From NCBI RefSeq assembly GCF_023145695.1, contig NZ_JAJHVV010000008.1, positions 62,001-126,000 of the forward strand: a DNA stretch of 64,000 bases, written 5' to 3'. Below are positions 24,522 through 33,655 of the stretch, piece after piece. The notes under the pieces were generated by a model. That model ran no database searches. It saw only the letters and a list, made by a program, of their open reading frames with translations, and was not told the origin of the DNA. Position 1 is the stretch's first letter, and each line of letters opens with the position of its first letter. This stretch comes from Vibrio amylolyticus. Lineage in GTDB: Bacteria > Pseudomonadota > Gammaproteobacteria > Enterobacterales > Vibrionaceae. The translations under genes were made by a program, and so were the position numbers.

Positions 24522-26345
24522 ATGCGTCGAGGTTTACCCGCTCTCTTACTAGCACTCGCTCCCGGTTTAGTCGCCACGTCGACCATTGCAGAGGATGTTC
24601 CTACCTCCGTGATCGCAATCGATGATGCGATTTTCACAAAACATTCCGAGCTATCAAGTGCCAAAAAAGACAGAGATAACCAACAGCAAACTCTCAATGA
24701 GCATGAAGAAAAGTTGTCTGGCTATAATAAAGCAGCTAAAAAATTAGACCGTTCATTAAGCAAGTCTAAATCAAATTTAGAGCGTGATTACTCGCGTATG
24801 ATCGATGAACCTGATCTCGACCTTTCTTCTTCTCAGACCCAATATCAAGAAGCTTGGGCTGGCGTAAAGCAAAACCAAGTTCTCCGCCTTGAAGCGGAAC
24901 AAGAGCTTGAAGAGCAACAAGCAACTCTTGCTAAAAAACAAGCTGAAGTAACACGTATTGAAGAGAATATCGCTTCATTAGAAGACTCTAAGCTAAGAGC
25001 TCGCGCTGAGCGGTTAAAACACGAACTAAGACAATCTGGTAGCCAGAAAGTAAGCTTTACCAATGTCTGTTCGACGTCAATGACTATTGCACAATGTGAT
25101 AAACAGACGGTTGATTTAGCCCTGCAAAAGTCTGTCAATCAATTCCAAGCCGCTTTAATAGACGAAACGACTGAAGAAAATCTGATAAAGCAGAACCTTG
25201 ATAAAGTGTCACTGAACATCCATGTTCTTCGACACCAGATCGTTGAATCCGGCTTCTATGATGGAAAACGCTACCGCGCGATTATGGATGTTCAACTTGA
25301 TGCAAGACCAACCGAAGTGACCGCATGTACTCTTCTCGACCTTGATTCTCAATACTGCTTTGCTCCAGGCCAATATAATGAGTCACAAGTAAAGCAAAAA
25401 GAGACGGCGTGGGTAACGTTGATCATACGCTCGAACCAACACAACGATCGTGTCGCAGTCAATGGGGTCAGTTATGGCAGCACGCCCGTAGAAATCATGT
25501 TGCCAGTTGGCGCTCACATGGTTAGTGTTGCAAAAGAGGGTTATCGTTCATTTAATCAAGAACTTAAGATTGACTCCGACCATCAACTTCGAGCTGTGCT
25601 TAGAGAAAACCGAAATGAATTAAAAGCCGGACAGATCTTCGCAGACGCGCTTTCTGATAATAGTTCAGCACCAAATTTAGTCACATTTACCCCTGGCACT
25701 TACCACATTGGAGAACACGCATCGAAACAAGTTCACCTTGATCATGCTTTCGCAATTGGGGCAACGCCAACTACCGTTCAGCAATTTGAACATTTCGTTA
25801 AAAGCACGAACTATCAAACTGATGCAGAGTTGACCAAGGTCTGCACCACGATTAAGCGATCTGAGATTACACCAGTTCCAGATAGCTACTGGAGAAACCC
25901 CGGCTTCAAACAGTATGTGAACTCTCCCGTTGTCTGCGTTAGTCAAAATGACGCCTTTGCTTATACACGCTGGTTGAGTGAGCAAACGGGCTACAACTAC
26001 CGACTTCCTACAGAAGACGAGTGGGAGATAGCAGCAAGAGCAGGAACTGAGACAAAATACTGGTGGGGCGACAAGTTTAAGCCAGGAGAAGCAAATACAG
26101 GTTGGAGCGGAACACCATGGTCTAATACCAGTACTTCACCAGTCAGCGCGTTTGAACCTAACAGTATGGGCTTATACGACATGATCGGTAATGTTTGGGA
26201 GTGGACTAATGACCGTCGCGGTATGTCGAAAGGCGGTGCATGGAGCTTCTCTCCAGCAATGGCTTCCGCTCACGAAAGACTATTCGTTGCGCCATCATCG
26301 GCTTCAAACTACGTTGGCTTCCGAATCATCCGTGAGATTAACTAG
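24522..26345 (+). CDS. Exported coiled-coil/PEGA protein with C-terminal FGE-sulfatase (SUMF1-like) domain
   Basis: A 607-residue protein: signal peptide (LPALLLALAPGLVATSTIAE), coiled coil (about 30-170), Cys-containing helical part, PEGA domain (about 300-365; VAVNGVSYGSTPVEIMLPVG), then a SUMF1/formylglycine-generating-enzyme-like domain (about 380-607). The domain carries the usual motifs (YRLPTEDEWEIAARAGTE, GLYDMIGNVWEWTNDRRGMS, SKGGAWSFSPAM, YVGFRIIREI). Many bacterial proteins with this fold are not sulfatase activators but binding or oxidase modules; the C-terminal catalytic Cys pair of true FGE is not evident. No sulfatase gene is near. It is a paralogue of the previous gene plus one domain. 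Function unknown. Confidence 0.8.
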   Translation: MRRGLPALLLALAPGLVATSTIAEDVPTSVIAIDDAIFTKHSELSSAKKDRDNQQQTLNEHEEKLSGYNKAAKKLDRSLSKSKSNLERDYSRMIDEPDLDLSSSQTQYQEAWAGVKQNQVLRLEAEQELEEQQATLAKKQAEVTRIEENIASLEDSKLRARAERLKHELRQSGSQKVSFTNVCSTSMTIAQCDKQTVDLALQKSVNQFQAALIDETTEENLIKQNLDKVSLNIHVLRHQIVESGFYDGKRYRAIMDVQLDARPTEVTACTLLDLDSQYCFAPGQYNESQVKQKETAWVTLIIRSNQHNDRVAVNGVSYGSTPVEIMLPVGAHMVSVAKEGYRSFNQELKIDSDHQLRAVLRENRNELKAGQIFADALSDNSSAPNLVTFTPGTYHIGEHASKQVHLDHAFAIGATPTTVQQFEHFVKSTNYQTDAELTKVCTTIKRSEITPVPDSYWRNPGFKQYVNSPVVCVSQNDAFAYTRWLSEQTGYNYRLPTEDEWEIAARAGTETKYWWGDKFKPGEANTGWSGTPWSNTSTSPVSAFEPNSMGLYDMIGNVWEWTNDRRGMSKGGAWSFSPAMASAHERLFVAPSSASNYVGFRIIREIN

Positions 26346-26376
26346 TCTTTTCTAGTTCGAACATCACTTTAATAAC

Positions 26377-26402
26377 AAAAGCCGCTGATGATAGCGGCTT
26401 TT
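26377..26402 (+). terminator. Terminator after the FGE-domain gene
   Basis: A perfect 10-bp stem AAAAGCCGCT / AGCGGCTTTT with a 6-nt loop, continuing TTTCTTTGG. Its A-rich left flank may also help end convergent pdxH transcripts. Confidence 0.9.
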
Positions 26403-26437
26403 TCTTTGGTTTTAGATTCTTAATCTTGCAAAGTCAC

Positions 26438-27073
26438 TTAAGGTGCTAAACGATCGATGTCCCATTGGCCATCGTGATTAGAAAATAAGAACCGGTCATG
26501 TAGGCGACGCTCACCACCTTGCCAAAATTCAATACTTTCTGGCTTGATACGATAACCACCCCAAAAACTTGGAACAGGAATCTCTCCACTTTCAAACTTC
26601 TTCTTAAGTTCTAAAAATTTCCCTTCTAAAACCCCTCTTGCTGAAAGTCTGCTGCTTTGCTTACTTGCAATAGCCGCAATTTGGCTGTCTTTTGGTCGAG
26701 ACGTAAAGTACTTCATATTCTCTACCGTACTTAGTTTCTCTGCGATACCAGTAATATGAACTTGGCGCTCCATTGGATGCCATGGGAAATGCAAACTAAC
26801 TTTACTATTTACCTCAATCTGCTGAGCCTTCCGACTCCCTAAATTGGTGTAAAACACAAAGCCATTTTTATCCGCATTTTTCAATAACACAATACGCTGG
26901 AAAGGCTGACCAGTCTCATCCACGGTTGCGACGGTCATCGCCGTTGGGTCTGTTAACTTAGCATCGATCGCCTGCTGAAGCCAAAGGTTAAATTGCTCAA
27001 TGGGGTCGGCCTTTAAATCACGTCTTCTTAAGCCATCGCGCGCGTACTCACGGCGAATATCTGAAAGTTCCAT
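26438..27073 (-). CDS. pdxH: Pyridoxamine/pyridoxine 5'-phosphate oxidase PdxH
   Basis: A 211-residue FMN enzyme, the usual PdxH length. Conserved stretches are [20 protein letters not shown] at the N-terminus, [40 protein letters not shown], and the C-terminal signature [15 protein letters not shown]. It makes pyridoxal phosphate, the cofactor of TnaA among others. It is a single gene, convergent with the FGE-domain gene and divergent from the lap operon, sharing a 240-bp upstream region with it. Confidence 0.97.
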   Translation of the reverse strand: MELSDIRREYARDGLRRRDLKADPIEQFNLWLQQAIDAKLTDPTAMTVATVDETGQPFQRIVLLKNADKNGFVFYTNLGSRKAQQIEVNSKVSLHFPWHPMERQVHITGIAEKLSTVENMKYFTSRPKDSQIAAIASKQSSRLSARGVLEGKFLELKKKFESGEIPVPSFWGGYRIKPESIEFWQGGERRLHDRFLFSNHDGQWDIDRLAP

Positions 27074-27230
27074 TTCGACTCCTGATAATTTTTCCTAGAT
27101 TGTGCTCCGATAGTGCCAATAACTCAAGAGGGAGTTGATTTGCCGTAACAAACAATCTTTGAAAAGAGAGCTAAACTCTATGATGAGTCACAAAGGTGAC
27201 ATTAAAGGTTACTTAAAGCAGATAGATATC

Positions 27231-27249
27231 TTTGATAATAGTTATCAAA
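27231..27249. promoter_or_regulatory. Perfect palindrome, Fur-box-like, at the lap promoter
   Basis: TTTGATAA-TAG-TTATCAAA, a perfect 8-3-8 inverted repeat ending 3 bp before the -35 of the predicted lap promoter. Its core TGATAATAGTTATCA matches the Fur 7-1-7 pattern TGATAAT-N-ATTATCA with one mismatch. It lies between the lap operon and divergent pdxH and could affect either. Binding by Fur or another dimeric regulator is inference. Confidence 0.55.
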
Positions 27250-27252
27250 TCC

Positions 27253-27281
27253 TTAACATTTGCTCCAAGTAGTAATAAAAT
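27253..27281 (+). promoter_or_regulatory. Sigma-70 promoter candidate for the lap operon
   Basis: TTAACA and TAAAAT with an ideal 17-bp spacer, 33 bp upstream of the lapC start codon and directly after the palindrome at 27231. Confidence 0.6.
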
Positions 27282-27313
27282 CAATAGAATAATCGTTATT
27301 GTAAGGATACAAC

Positions 27314-28705
27314 GTGAGCAAAGGCAGTTATGAAAAGCTCTCACCTACAGAGTTAGACTACGTCGATGACAAAACCGCTGCTCTGCTACTTAACACTCCA
27401 AGCAGTGCGAGAGTCATGCTATGGGTTATGATCCTATTCTTCATCGTTGCTATCGCATGGTCATCTTGGGCCGAGATTGATAAAGTCACTGTAGGCCAAG
27501 GTAAAGTCGTCCCCTCCTCGCAACTTCAAGTCATTCAAAATCTAGAAGGCGGTTTAGTGAAAGAAATCCTCGTTAAAGAGGGTGACTTTGTTGAACAAGG
27601 CCAACAACTGATATTAATTGATGATACGCGTTTTCGTTCAGATTTTCGTGAGCGTGAACAACAGGTCGCGAACCTTACCGCTAATGTACTTCAACTGTCG
27701 GCATCAATGACAAGCGTTGTGATTAACGAAGAGTTCGATGAAAATAATTGGCGCGATAACGTTAGATTAGATTATGGCAAACTCGCCTTCCCTCCCATAC
27801 TCTCGGAAGCCAAACCCAAGCTAGTTGCTAGACAAAAAGCGGAATATCGACAGGATTTAAATAACCTCAGAAACCAAATATCTGTAATCGATCAACAAGT
27901 CACACAAAAACTTCAGGACCTCATTGAAATTCAAGCGAGAGTGAAAAACCTTCGTCAAAGTTATAATTACGCCAACAAAGAGCTAGAAATCACAAGACCA
28001 CTTGCTGAAGAGGGTGTTGTACCCAAGATTGAGCTGTTAAAACTTCAAAGGCAGGTAAACGATACTCGCCGAGAAATGACCTCAAGTGAACTAAAAGTTC
28101 CAGTGCTACGGTCTGCTATTAGAGAATCCATGTTGAGTCGTATAGACGCGGCACAGAAGTTTCGATCCGAGCAGCAAGAAAAACTAAACCAAGCTCAAGA
28201 TAAGCTCTCTTCGATTACTGAATCTACAGTAGGTCTTGAAGATCGAGTGAATAGAACCGTGGTGATGTCACCTGTCAATGGAACCGTAAAGACACTGTAT
28301 GTGAATACTGTAGGCGGCGTCATTCAACCGGGTATGGATATTGTTGAGATTGTCCCTGCGGAAGATACGTTGTTGGTTGAAGCGCAAATTGCTCCACAGG
28401 ACATCGCATTTTTACGCCCAGACTTAACAGCGATCGTAAAATTTAGTGCTTATGATTTTACAAAATATGGTGGACTTGAAGGGTCATTGGAGCATATCAG
28501 TGCAGACACAACGCAAGATGAAGAGGGAAACAGTTTTTACCTTGTAAGAGTTCGGACCGCACAAACGAGCTTAGGTGAAAATGAAACATTGCCTATCATT
28601 CCCGGAATGACCGCCTCTGTGGACATTATTACTGGTAAAAGAACCGTGATGAACTATTTACTTAAACCTATCTTAAGTGCTCAACAAAACGCATTAAAAG
28701 AGTAA
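27314..28705 (+). CDS. lapC: Type I secretion membrane fusion protein LapC (HlyD family)
   Basis: A 463-residue HlyD/LapC protein: a cytoplasmic N-terminus, one membrane span (MLWVMILFFIVAIAWSSWAE), a first lipoyl half (QVIQNLEGGLVKEILVKEGD), a long periplasmic coiled-coil hairpin (about residues 110-310), a second lipoyl half (VMSPVNGTVKTLYVNTVGGV) and a beta-barrel region. It bridges the LapB ATPase and an outer-membrane TolC/LapE-type channel. Start is GTG 27314 with TAAGGA 9 nt upstream. First gene of the operon lapC-lapG-lapD-lapB. No LapE-type gene is in the window. Confidence 0.9.
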   Translation: MSKGSYEKLSPTELDYVDDKTAALLLNTPSSARVMLWVMILFFIVAIAWSSWAEIDKVTVGQGKVVPSSQLQVIQNLEGGLVKEILVKEGDFVEQGQQLILIDDTRFRSDFREREQQVANLTANVLQLSASMTSVVINEEFDENNWRDNVRLDYGKLAFPPILSEAKPKLVARQKAEYRQDLNNLRNQISVIDQQVTQKLQDLIEIQARVKNLRQSYNYANKELEITRPLAEEGVVPKIELLKLQRQVNDTRREMTSSELKVPVLRSAIRESMLSRIDAAQKFRSEQQEKLNQAQDKLSSITESTVGLEDRVNRTVVMSPVNGTVKTLYVNTVGGVIQPGMDIVEIVPAEDTLLVEAQIAPQDIAFLRPDLTAIVKFSAYDFTKYGGLEGSLEHISADTTQDEEGNSFYLVRVRTAQTSLGENETLPIIPGMTASVDIITGKRTVMNYLLKPILSAQQNALKE

Positions 28706-28803
28706 ATGAAACCCAACCTTCAAAGGATAAAAGATGCTCAAAACCATAACACTTGCTCAGCTAAATCACGCTAAATGATCAATACAAGGGCACAACCTTA
28801 ACA

Positions 28804-29469
28804 ATGTTCAGGTACTGGTTCGCATTATTATTAGTGTTATTTACTTCATCGACGTCTGTCGCTCTTAATACTCGAGAGCAACAATGGATTGATGCGGTCA
28901 GCCTTACGTATGGCGACCGAGCAGGAAAACGCGTCGAAACCTGGCGCAAACAGATTGCTGTTTTTCATGGTTTATCTGAACAACAACAGCTAACAGAAGT
29001 AAATCGCTTCTTTAATCAACTCAATTTCGTTAATGACATTCGCCTTTGGGGTAAAAAAGATTATTGGGCAACGCCGCTTGAATTTCTTGGAAGTAATGCC
29101 GGCGACTGTGAAGACTTCACAATAGCCAAATATTTTTCGTTACTTGAGCTTGGTGTTTCAGATAAGAAACTGCGTTTAGTTTATGTTAAAGCCTTGGAGC
29201 TAAATCAGTTTCATATGGTTTTAGCTTATTATTCTAAACCCAGTGCAGAGCCTGTCATTCTCGACAACATTAACGGACAAATAAAACCAGCCTCACAACG
29301 AAAAGATCTATTACCAATCTACAGTTTTAACGGTAAAAACCTGTGGCTGATGAAATCGAAACAAGGCCAATTGGCTGGAAAATCCTCTCGCTTGAGCTTA
29401 TGGAACGATCTAAGAGCAAGAGAACGATCACTAAAACTTAACAAACCTATTGTTAGTTACGATGAGTAA
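28804..29469 (+). CDS. lapG: LapG-type periplasmic cysteine protease
   Basis: A 221-residue bacterial transglutaminase-like cysteine proteinase (DUF920). A signal peptide (residues 1-20) precedes the catalytic domain with C102 in NAGDCEDFTIAKYF, H137 in NQFHMVLAYY and D154 in VILDNINGQI; D101 and E103 are the expected calcium ligands. LapG cuts the N-terminal region of a LapA-type adhesin and frees it from the surface, unless held by LapD. lapD starts 5 bp downstream. A 98-bp gap separates it from lapC. Confidence 0.93.
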   Translation: MFRYWFALLLVLFTSSTSVALNTREQQWIDAVSLTYGDRAGKRVETWRKQIAVFHGLSEQQQLTEVNRFFNQLNFVNDIRLWGKKDYWATPLEFLGSNAGDCEDFTIAKYFSLLELGVSDKKLRLVYVKALELNQFHMVLAYYSKPSAEPVILDNINGQIKPASQRKDLLPIYSFNGKNLWLMKSKQGQLAGKSSRLSLWNDLRARERSLKLNKPIVSYDE

Positions 29470-29474
29470 GCAAC

Positions 29475-31385
29475 ATGACACTATATAAACAGCTTGTCGC
29501 GGGTATGATTGCGGTATTTATAATGCTGATGGCTTCAGTATTTATTATCGAATTTAATACCACACGAGATAACCTCGAGCAGCAACAACGTTCTGAGATA
29601 AATAACACAATCAATACCGTTGGATTAGCACTCGCTCCCTACCTAGAAAATAAGGATGTGGTTGCCGTAGAGTCGGTCATTAACGCCCTGTTTGACGGTA
29701 GTAGCTATGCGATCGTAAGGCTTATCTTCCTAGACACTGGAGAAGAGATTTTGCGCTCATATCCTGTAAAGCCTAATGATGTTCCAACTTGGTTTACTGA
29801 TCTTCACTTATTCGAGCGCATTCACGATCGACGAGTTGTGACCAGTGGTTGGATGCAGTTAGCAGAAGTTGAAATTGTCAGTCACCCTGGTGGGGCCTAC
29901 TCTCAGTTATGGATTGCGCTCAAACGATTGGTCATTGCTTTCAGCATGATCTTCACAATAGGCTTAGCCGCCATCGCGTTTATTCTTAAACGAGCATTAA
30001 GACCATTACAGCTGATCGTCGAAAAAATGGAACAGGTAGCCAAAAACCAATTTGGCGACCCCCTTCCTCGTCCCGCGACCAGAGATCTTACTTATGTGGT
30101 TGATGGCATTAACAGTATGTCAGCGCAGGTTGAAAAGGCCTTTAAAGCCCAAGCCCAAGAAGCACAACAACTTCGCGAACGTGCCTATATCGATCCAGTA
30201 TCGAAATTGGGTAATCGAGCCTACTACATGAATCAATTGAACGCGTGGCTAAATGAGGGGGCTAACGGTGGCGTTGTCATTCTAGAAGCTGGCTTTATTA
30301 AGGAGCTTTATGATGAAAAAGGCTATGAATCCGGAGATGGAATGGTTCAGCAGTTAGCCGAGCACCTCAAAATCTCAATCTCATTCCCTAACCTCACTAT
30401 CGCTCGGATCTCAACTGAAGAATTCGGTTTCATCTTCCCTAACATGGATGACAGTGAACTTAAGATCATGGCCGATAGCCTGCTAAATTATGTCGAAGAC
30501 ATTAATTCAGACCCAACAGGGACGTCTTCGCTCAATATGTCACTAGGGGTTGTCCATACTAAAGAGTCTAAATCATCAACTGAAATTCTAACCTTACTAG
30601 ATAACGCTCTTGCAAACGCTAAATCGAACCCAGAAATTGCCTACGGTTATGTCTCAAGCGAGAACAACCAGAACATTATGGGTAAACAGCAGTGGAAAGC
30701 GTTGGTTGAAGAAGCCATTAACAACAACCTTATTCAATTTAGGTTCCAAGCGGCTAACAATAGTTGGGGACAAACTTATCACCGAGAGGTCTTCTCGGCG
30801 ATTGAAAAAGATGGAGAACGCTTTAGCGCTAATCAATACTTGTTTGCCCTTGAGCAACTTAACTCTAGCCATATCTTCGATCAATTCGTTATTACTTCTA
30901 TGATTGAGAAGCTCGATAGTAAAGAGCTAACCGATGCAGTTGCGATTAACATATCCCAAAGCAGTATTTCTCAACCGAGCTTCATTCGCTGGATAGGCCA
31001 GAAACTGGCGAAACATACTGACGTAGCGGATAAACTGCATTTTGAAATCCCAGAAACCTGTTTTAATAATGCGCCGCACCACACCGCATTATTCTGTAAC
31101 GCTGTACGCAGTGCTGGCGCTGAATTTGGGGTGGATAATTACGGGCGTAACTTCCAATCATTGGATTATATTAATGAATTTAGACCCGCATATGTAAAAC
31201 TTGATTACTTGTTTACTCACCATTTGGATGATGAAAAGCAGAAATTCACTTTAACCTCAATCTCTCGTACTGCCCATAACCTTGGTATTAAAACCATCGC
31301 GTCAAGAGTAGAAACGCAAACACAGCTCGACTTCTTATCAGAGCACTTTATTGAAGTTTTCCAAGGCTTTATTGTCGATAAATAA
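29475..31385 (+). CDS. lapD: LapD-type c-di-GMP receptor (degenerate GGDEF-EAL)
   Basis: A 636-residue inner-membrane receptor: TM1 (residues about 7-27), periplasmic LapD/MoxY output domain (28-150), TM2 (about 151-171), HAMP (about 172-225), GGDEF-like domain (235-390) and EAL-like domain (400-636). The GGDEF motif is degenerate (STEEF at 313-317), and the usual EAL signature reads FRFQAA, so neither activity is expected. This fits LapD, which binds c-di-GMP through its EAL domain and then holds LapG in the periplasm. A Trp (W126, SGWMQ) in the periplasmic domain may be the equivalent of the LapG-contact Trp known in Pseudomonas LapD. Confidence 0.92.
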   Translation: MTLYKQLVAGMIAVFIMLMASVFIIEFNTTRDNLEQQQRSEINNTINTVGLALAPYLENKDVVAVESVINALFDGSSYAIVRLIFLDTGEEILRSYPVKPNDVPTWFTDLHLFERIHDRRVVTSGWMQLAEVEIVSHPGGAYSQLWIALKRLVIAFSMIFTIGLAAIAFILKRALRPLQLIVEKMEQVAKNQFGDPLPRPATRDLTYVVDGINSMSAQVEKAFKAQAQEAQQLRERAYIDPVSKLGNRAYYMNQLNAWLNEGANGGVVILEAGFIKELYDEKGYESGDGMVQQLAEHLKISISFPNLTIARISTEEFGFIFPNMDDSELKIMADSLLNYVEDINSDPTGTSSLNMSLGVVHTKESKSSTEILTLLDNALANAKSNPEIAYGYVSSENNQNIMGKQQWKALVEEAINNNLIQFRFQAANNSWGQTYHREVFSAIEKDGERFSANQYLFALEQLNSSHIFDQFVITSMIEKLDSKELTDAVAINISQSSISQPSFIRWIGQKLAKHTDVADKLHFEIPETCFNNAPHHTALFCNAVRSAGAEFGVDNYGRNFQSLDYINEFRPAYVKLDYLFTHHLDDEKQKFTLTSISRTAHNLGIKTIASRVETQTQLDFLSEHFIEVFQGFIVDK

Positions 31386-31403
31386 CATTGAAGGTTTAAC
31401 TTA

Positions 31404-33521
31404 ATGCAGGACCCGCTACTCAACTCGCTCATTTATGTGAGCCGTTATTATGGATTGGCAAACTCTCCTGAAGCGTTGATCAATGGATTACCGCTTTCTG
31501 AAGGCAAACTAACGCCCTTTTTGTTTCCACGTTCAGCGGAACGTGCGGGGCTCGTGGCTAAAGAAAATCGAGCGCCCTTAGCTGAAATTCCAGAACTTAT
31601 ACTCCCCGTCGTTTTGCTTCTCAAGGACGGTGACGCCTGTGTACTAAATAGTATTAATACAGAAAAACAAGAAGCTGAAATTGTTACCGGAGAATCTGGT
31701 TTAGTTCCTATCTCTATCTCTTTAAGTGAGCTTGACCAGTTATTTATTAACCGGTACTTTCTCGTTAAAAAGCAATTTCGATATGATGAGCGCTCTCCTG
31801 AGGTACTAAAAACAAAAGAAGGCCATTGGTTTTGGGGAACCATTTGGCAGTCGAAGCGCATTTATCGTGATGTATTTATCGCTTCAATCTTGATTAATAT
31901 CTTTGCTATTGCCGCCCCCATGTTTACTCGTTTGGTGTACGACAAAGTGGTTCCTAACCTCGCGTTTGAAACATTATGGGTGCTTGCAAGTGGTATTTTT
32001 GTCATCTTTTTGTTTGACTTGTCGCTCAAACTACTTAGAAGCTATTTCATTGATGTAGCAGGGAAAAAATCTGACATTCTGATCTCCTCAAAGCTATTTA
32101 GTAAGGTACTTGGCATTCGAATGGAGTCAAAACCACCGTCTGTCGGTGCGTTTGCAAGACACCTGCAAGAGTTTGAATCAATACGCGAGTTTTTCACCTC
32201 GGCCACGATTTCATCGTTGATCGACTTACCATTCTCACTGCTGTTTTTGCTGCTTATCTGGTTGATGGCCGGCGATATTGTTTACGTCCCTATCGTCGGT
32301 GTCTTGATTTTGATTATTTACTCTTTACTTATACAGGGCCCACTTCGCCGTGCAATCGAAGAAGGTTCACGCTTAGCATCCCAAAAATATGCGAATCTAA
32401 TTGAAAGTATATCTGGGCTTGAAACAGTGAAACTCTTTGGCGCGCAAAGTCAGTTTCAATATCGCTGGGAAGAAGCCGTTGCCCATATGGCAAACTGGAA
32501 CATTAAGAGTAAGCGTATTACGGATGGTATCCAGAATACCGCAGGGTTTGTTCAACAAGCGTCGAATGTTGGAATGATCATAGTGGGTGTTTACCTTATT
32601 GCTGAGGGCGATCTCACGATGGGTGGCTTGATTGCGGCAACCATGCTTAGTGGGCGAGCAATCGGCCCAATGGTTCAACTTTCCCTATTATCAACTCGTT
32701 ATAATCAAGCAAAATCATCAATGTCAATAATTGAACAGGTGATGGCAATGCCTGATGAACAAGAAGAAGGCAAACGCTATATTCACCGCCCAATTGTGCA
32801 AGGGAAAATTGAGCTTGACCGAGTAACATTCAGTTATCCAGATGCTCCAATCGCGTCAATTCGTGAACTGAGCCTAACCATTAACCCAGGAGAAAAAGTC
32901 GCCATTATCGGACGAATTGGTTCTGGCAAGACAACGCTTGAGCGCCTGATCATGGGGTTATATCAGCCAACAGAAGGGAGTGTGAGAATTGATGATACCG
33001 ATATCAAACAGCTTCATCATATCGACATTCGAAGAAATATTGGCTGTGTTCCACAAGACAGTAATCTGTTTTATGGGTCGATCCGAGACAACATAACTTT
33101 AGGGCGACCTCTCGCCGATGATAGAGATGTCATGGATGCCGCGAACCGAGCGGGTGTTACCGTCTTTACCCAGCAAGATCCTGCAGGTCTTGAACGTCAA
33201 GTTGGCGAAGGTGGCTTGTTACTATCTGGTGGTCAAAGACAAGCAGTAACCATTGCCCGAGCTATCTTAGGGCGGCCACCCGTTCTATTACTCGATGAAC
33301 CTACTAGCGCAATGGATAATCGTTCCGAAATGCACATCAAGCATCAGCTTGGACAGATGACAGAAAACGAAACGTTGATTTTGATAACCCATAAAACCTC
33401 TATGTTGGATATAGTAGACAGAGTTATCGTCATGGAAAAAGGCAGCATTATCGCTGATGGGCCAAAAAATCAAGTTCTAACCAATTTAAAACAAGGTAAA
33501 GTTCGGTCAGCAAGCGCTTAA
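31404..33521 (+). CDS. lapB: Type I secretion ABC transporter LapB
   Basis: A 705-residue fused permease/ATPase. The first 125 residues resemble a C39-peptidase-like domain without catalytic Cys, as in LapB/HlyB. Then come an ABC transmembrane region (about 150-430) and the ATPase domain with Walker A GRIGSGKTT, signature LSGGQRQAV, Walker B VLLLDEPTS and the His switch LITHKTS. It exports a large RTX-type adhesin with LapC and an outer-membrane channel. It lies 18 bp after lapD and ends the operon at the terminator at 33580. Confidence 0.93.
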   Translation: MQDPLLNSLIYVSRYYGLANSPEALINGLPLSEGKLTPFLFPRSAERAGLVAKENRAPLAEIPELILPVVLLLKDGDACVLNSINTEKQEAEIVTGESGLVPISISLSELDQLFINRYFLVKKQFRYDERSPEVLKTKEGHWFWGTIWQSKRIYRDVFIASILINIFAIAAPMFTRLVYDKVVPNLAFETLWVLASGIFVIFLFDLSLKLLRSYFIDVAGKKSDILISSKLFSKVLGIRMESKPPSVGAFARHLQEFESIREFFTSATISSLIDLPFSLLFLLLIWLMAGDIVYVPIVGVLILIIYSLLIQGPLRRAIEEGSRLASQKYANLIESISGLETVKLFGAQSQFQYRWEEAVAHMANWNIKSKRITDGIQNTAGFVQQASNVGMIIVGVYLIAEGDLTMGGLIAATMLSGRAIGPMVQLSLLSTRYNQAKSSMSIIEQVMAMPDEQEEGKRYIHRPIVQGKIELDRVTFSYPDAPIASIRELSLTINPGEKVAIIGRIGSGKTTLERLIMGLYQPTEGSVRIDDTDIKQLHHIDIRRNIGCVPQDSNLFYGSIRDNITLGRPLADDRDVMDAANRAGVTVFTQQDPAGLERQVGEGGLLLSGGQRQAVTIARAILGRPPVLLLDEPTSAMDNRSEMHIKHQLGQMTENETLILITHKTSMLDIVDRVIVMEKGSIIADGPKNQVLTNLKQGKVRSASA

Positions 33522-33579
33522 TCAAGCCATGCAAACCTAAACCAAATTAGTCGACGGTTATCATTTGGTACCGATATAA

Positions 33580-33606
33580 AAAAGCTCCGCTAATACGGAG
33601 CTTTAT
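33580..33606 (+). terminator. Bidirectional terminator between lapB and the chitinase gene
   Basis: AAAGCTCCG / CGGAGCTTT with a 6-nt loop, A-run on the left (ATAAAAAAG) and TATTTTTATT on the right, between convergent genes. Confidence 0.9.
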
Positions 33607-33655
33607 TTTTATTCTAAACCTCTAAATACTCGATTTTTTGAGTGTAGGGTCTGTA

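Noticed and set aside
24522..26345. True sulfatase-modifying enzyme
   Set aside because: The fold motifs are present, but no catalytic Cys pair was evident near the C-terminus and no sulfatase gene is near, so only the domain name is used.
31448..31861. 137-codon open frame opposite lapB
   Set aside because: Antisense shadow of a well-supported ABC transporter gene.
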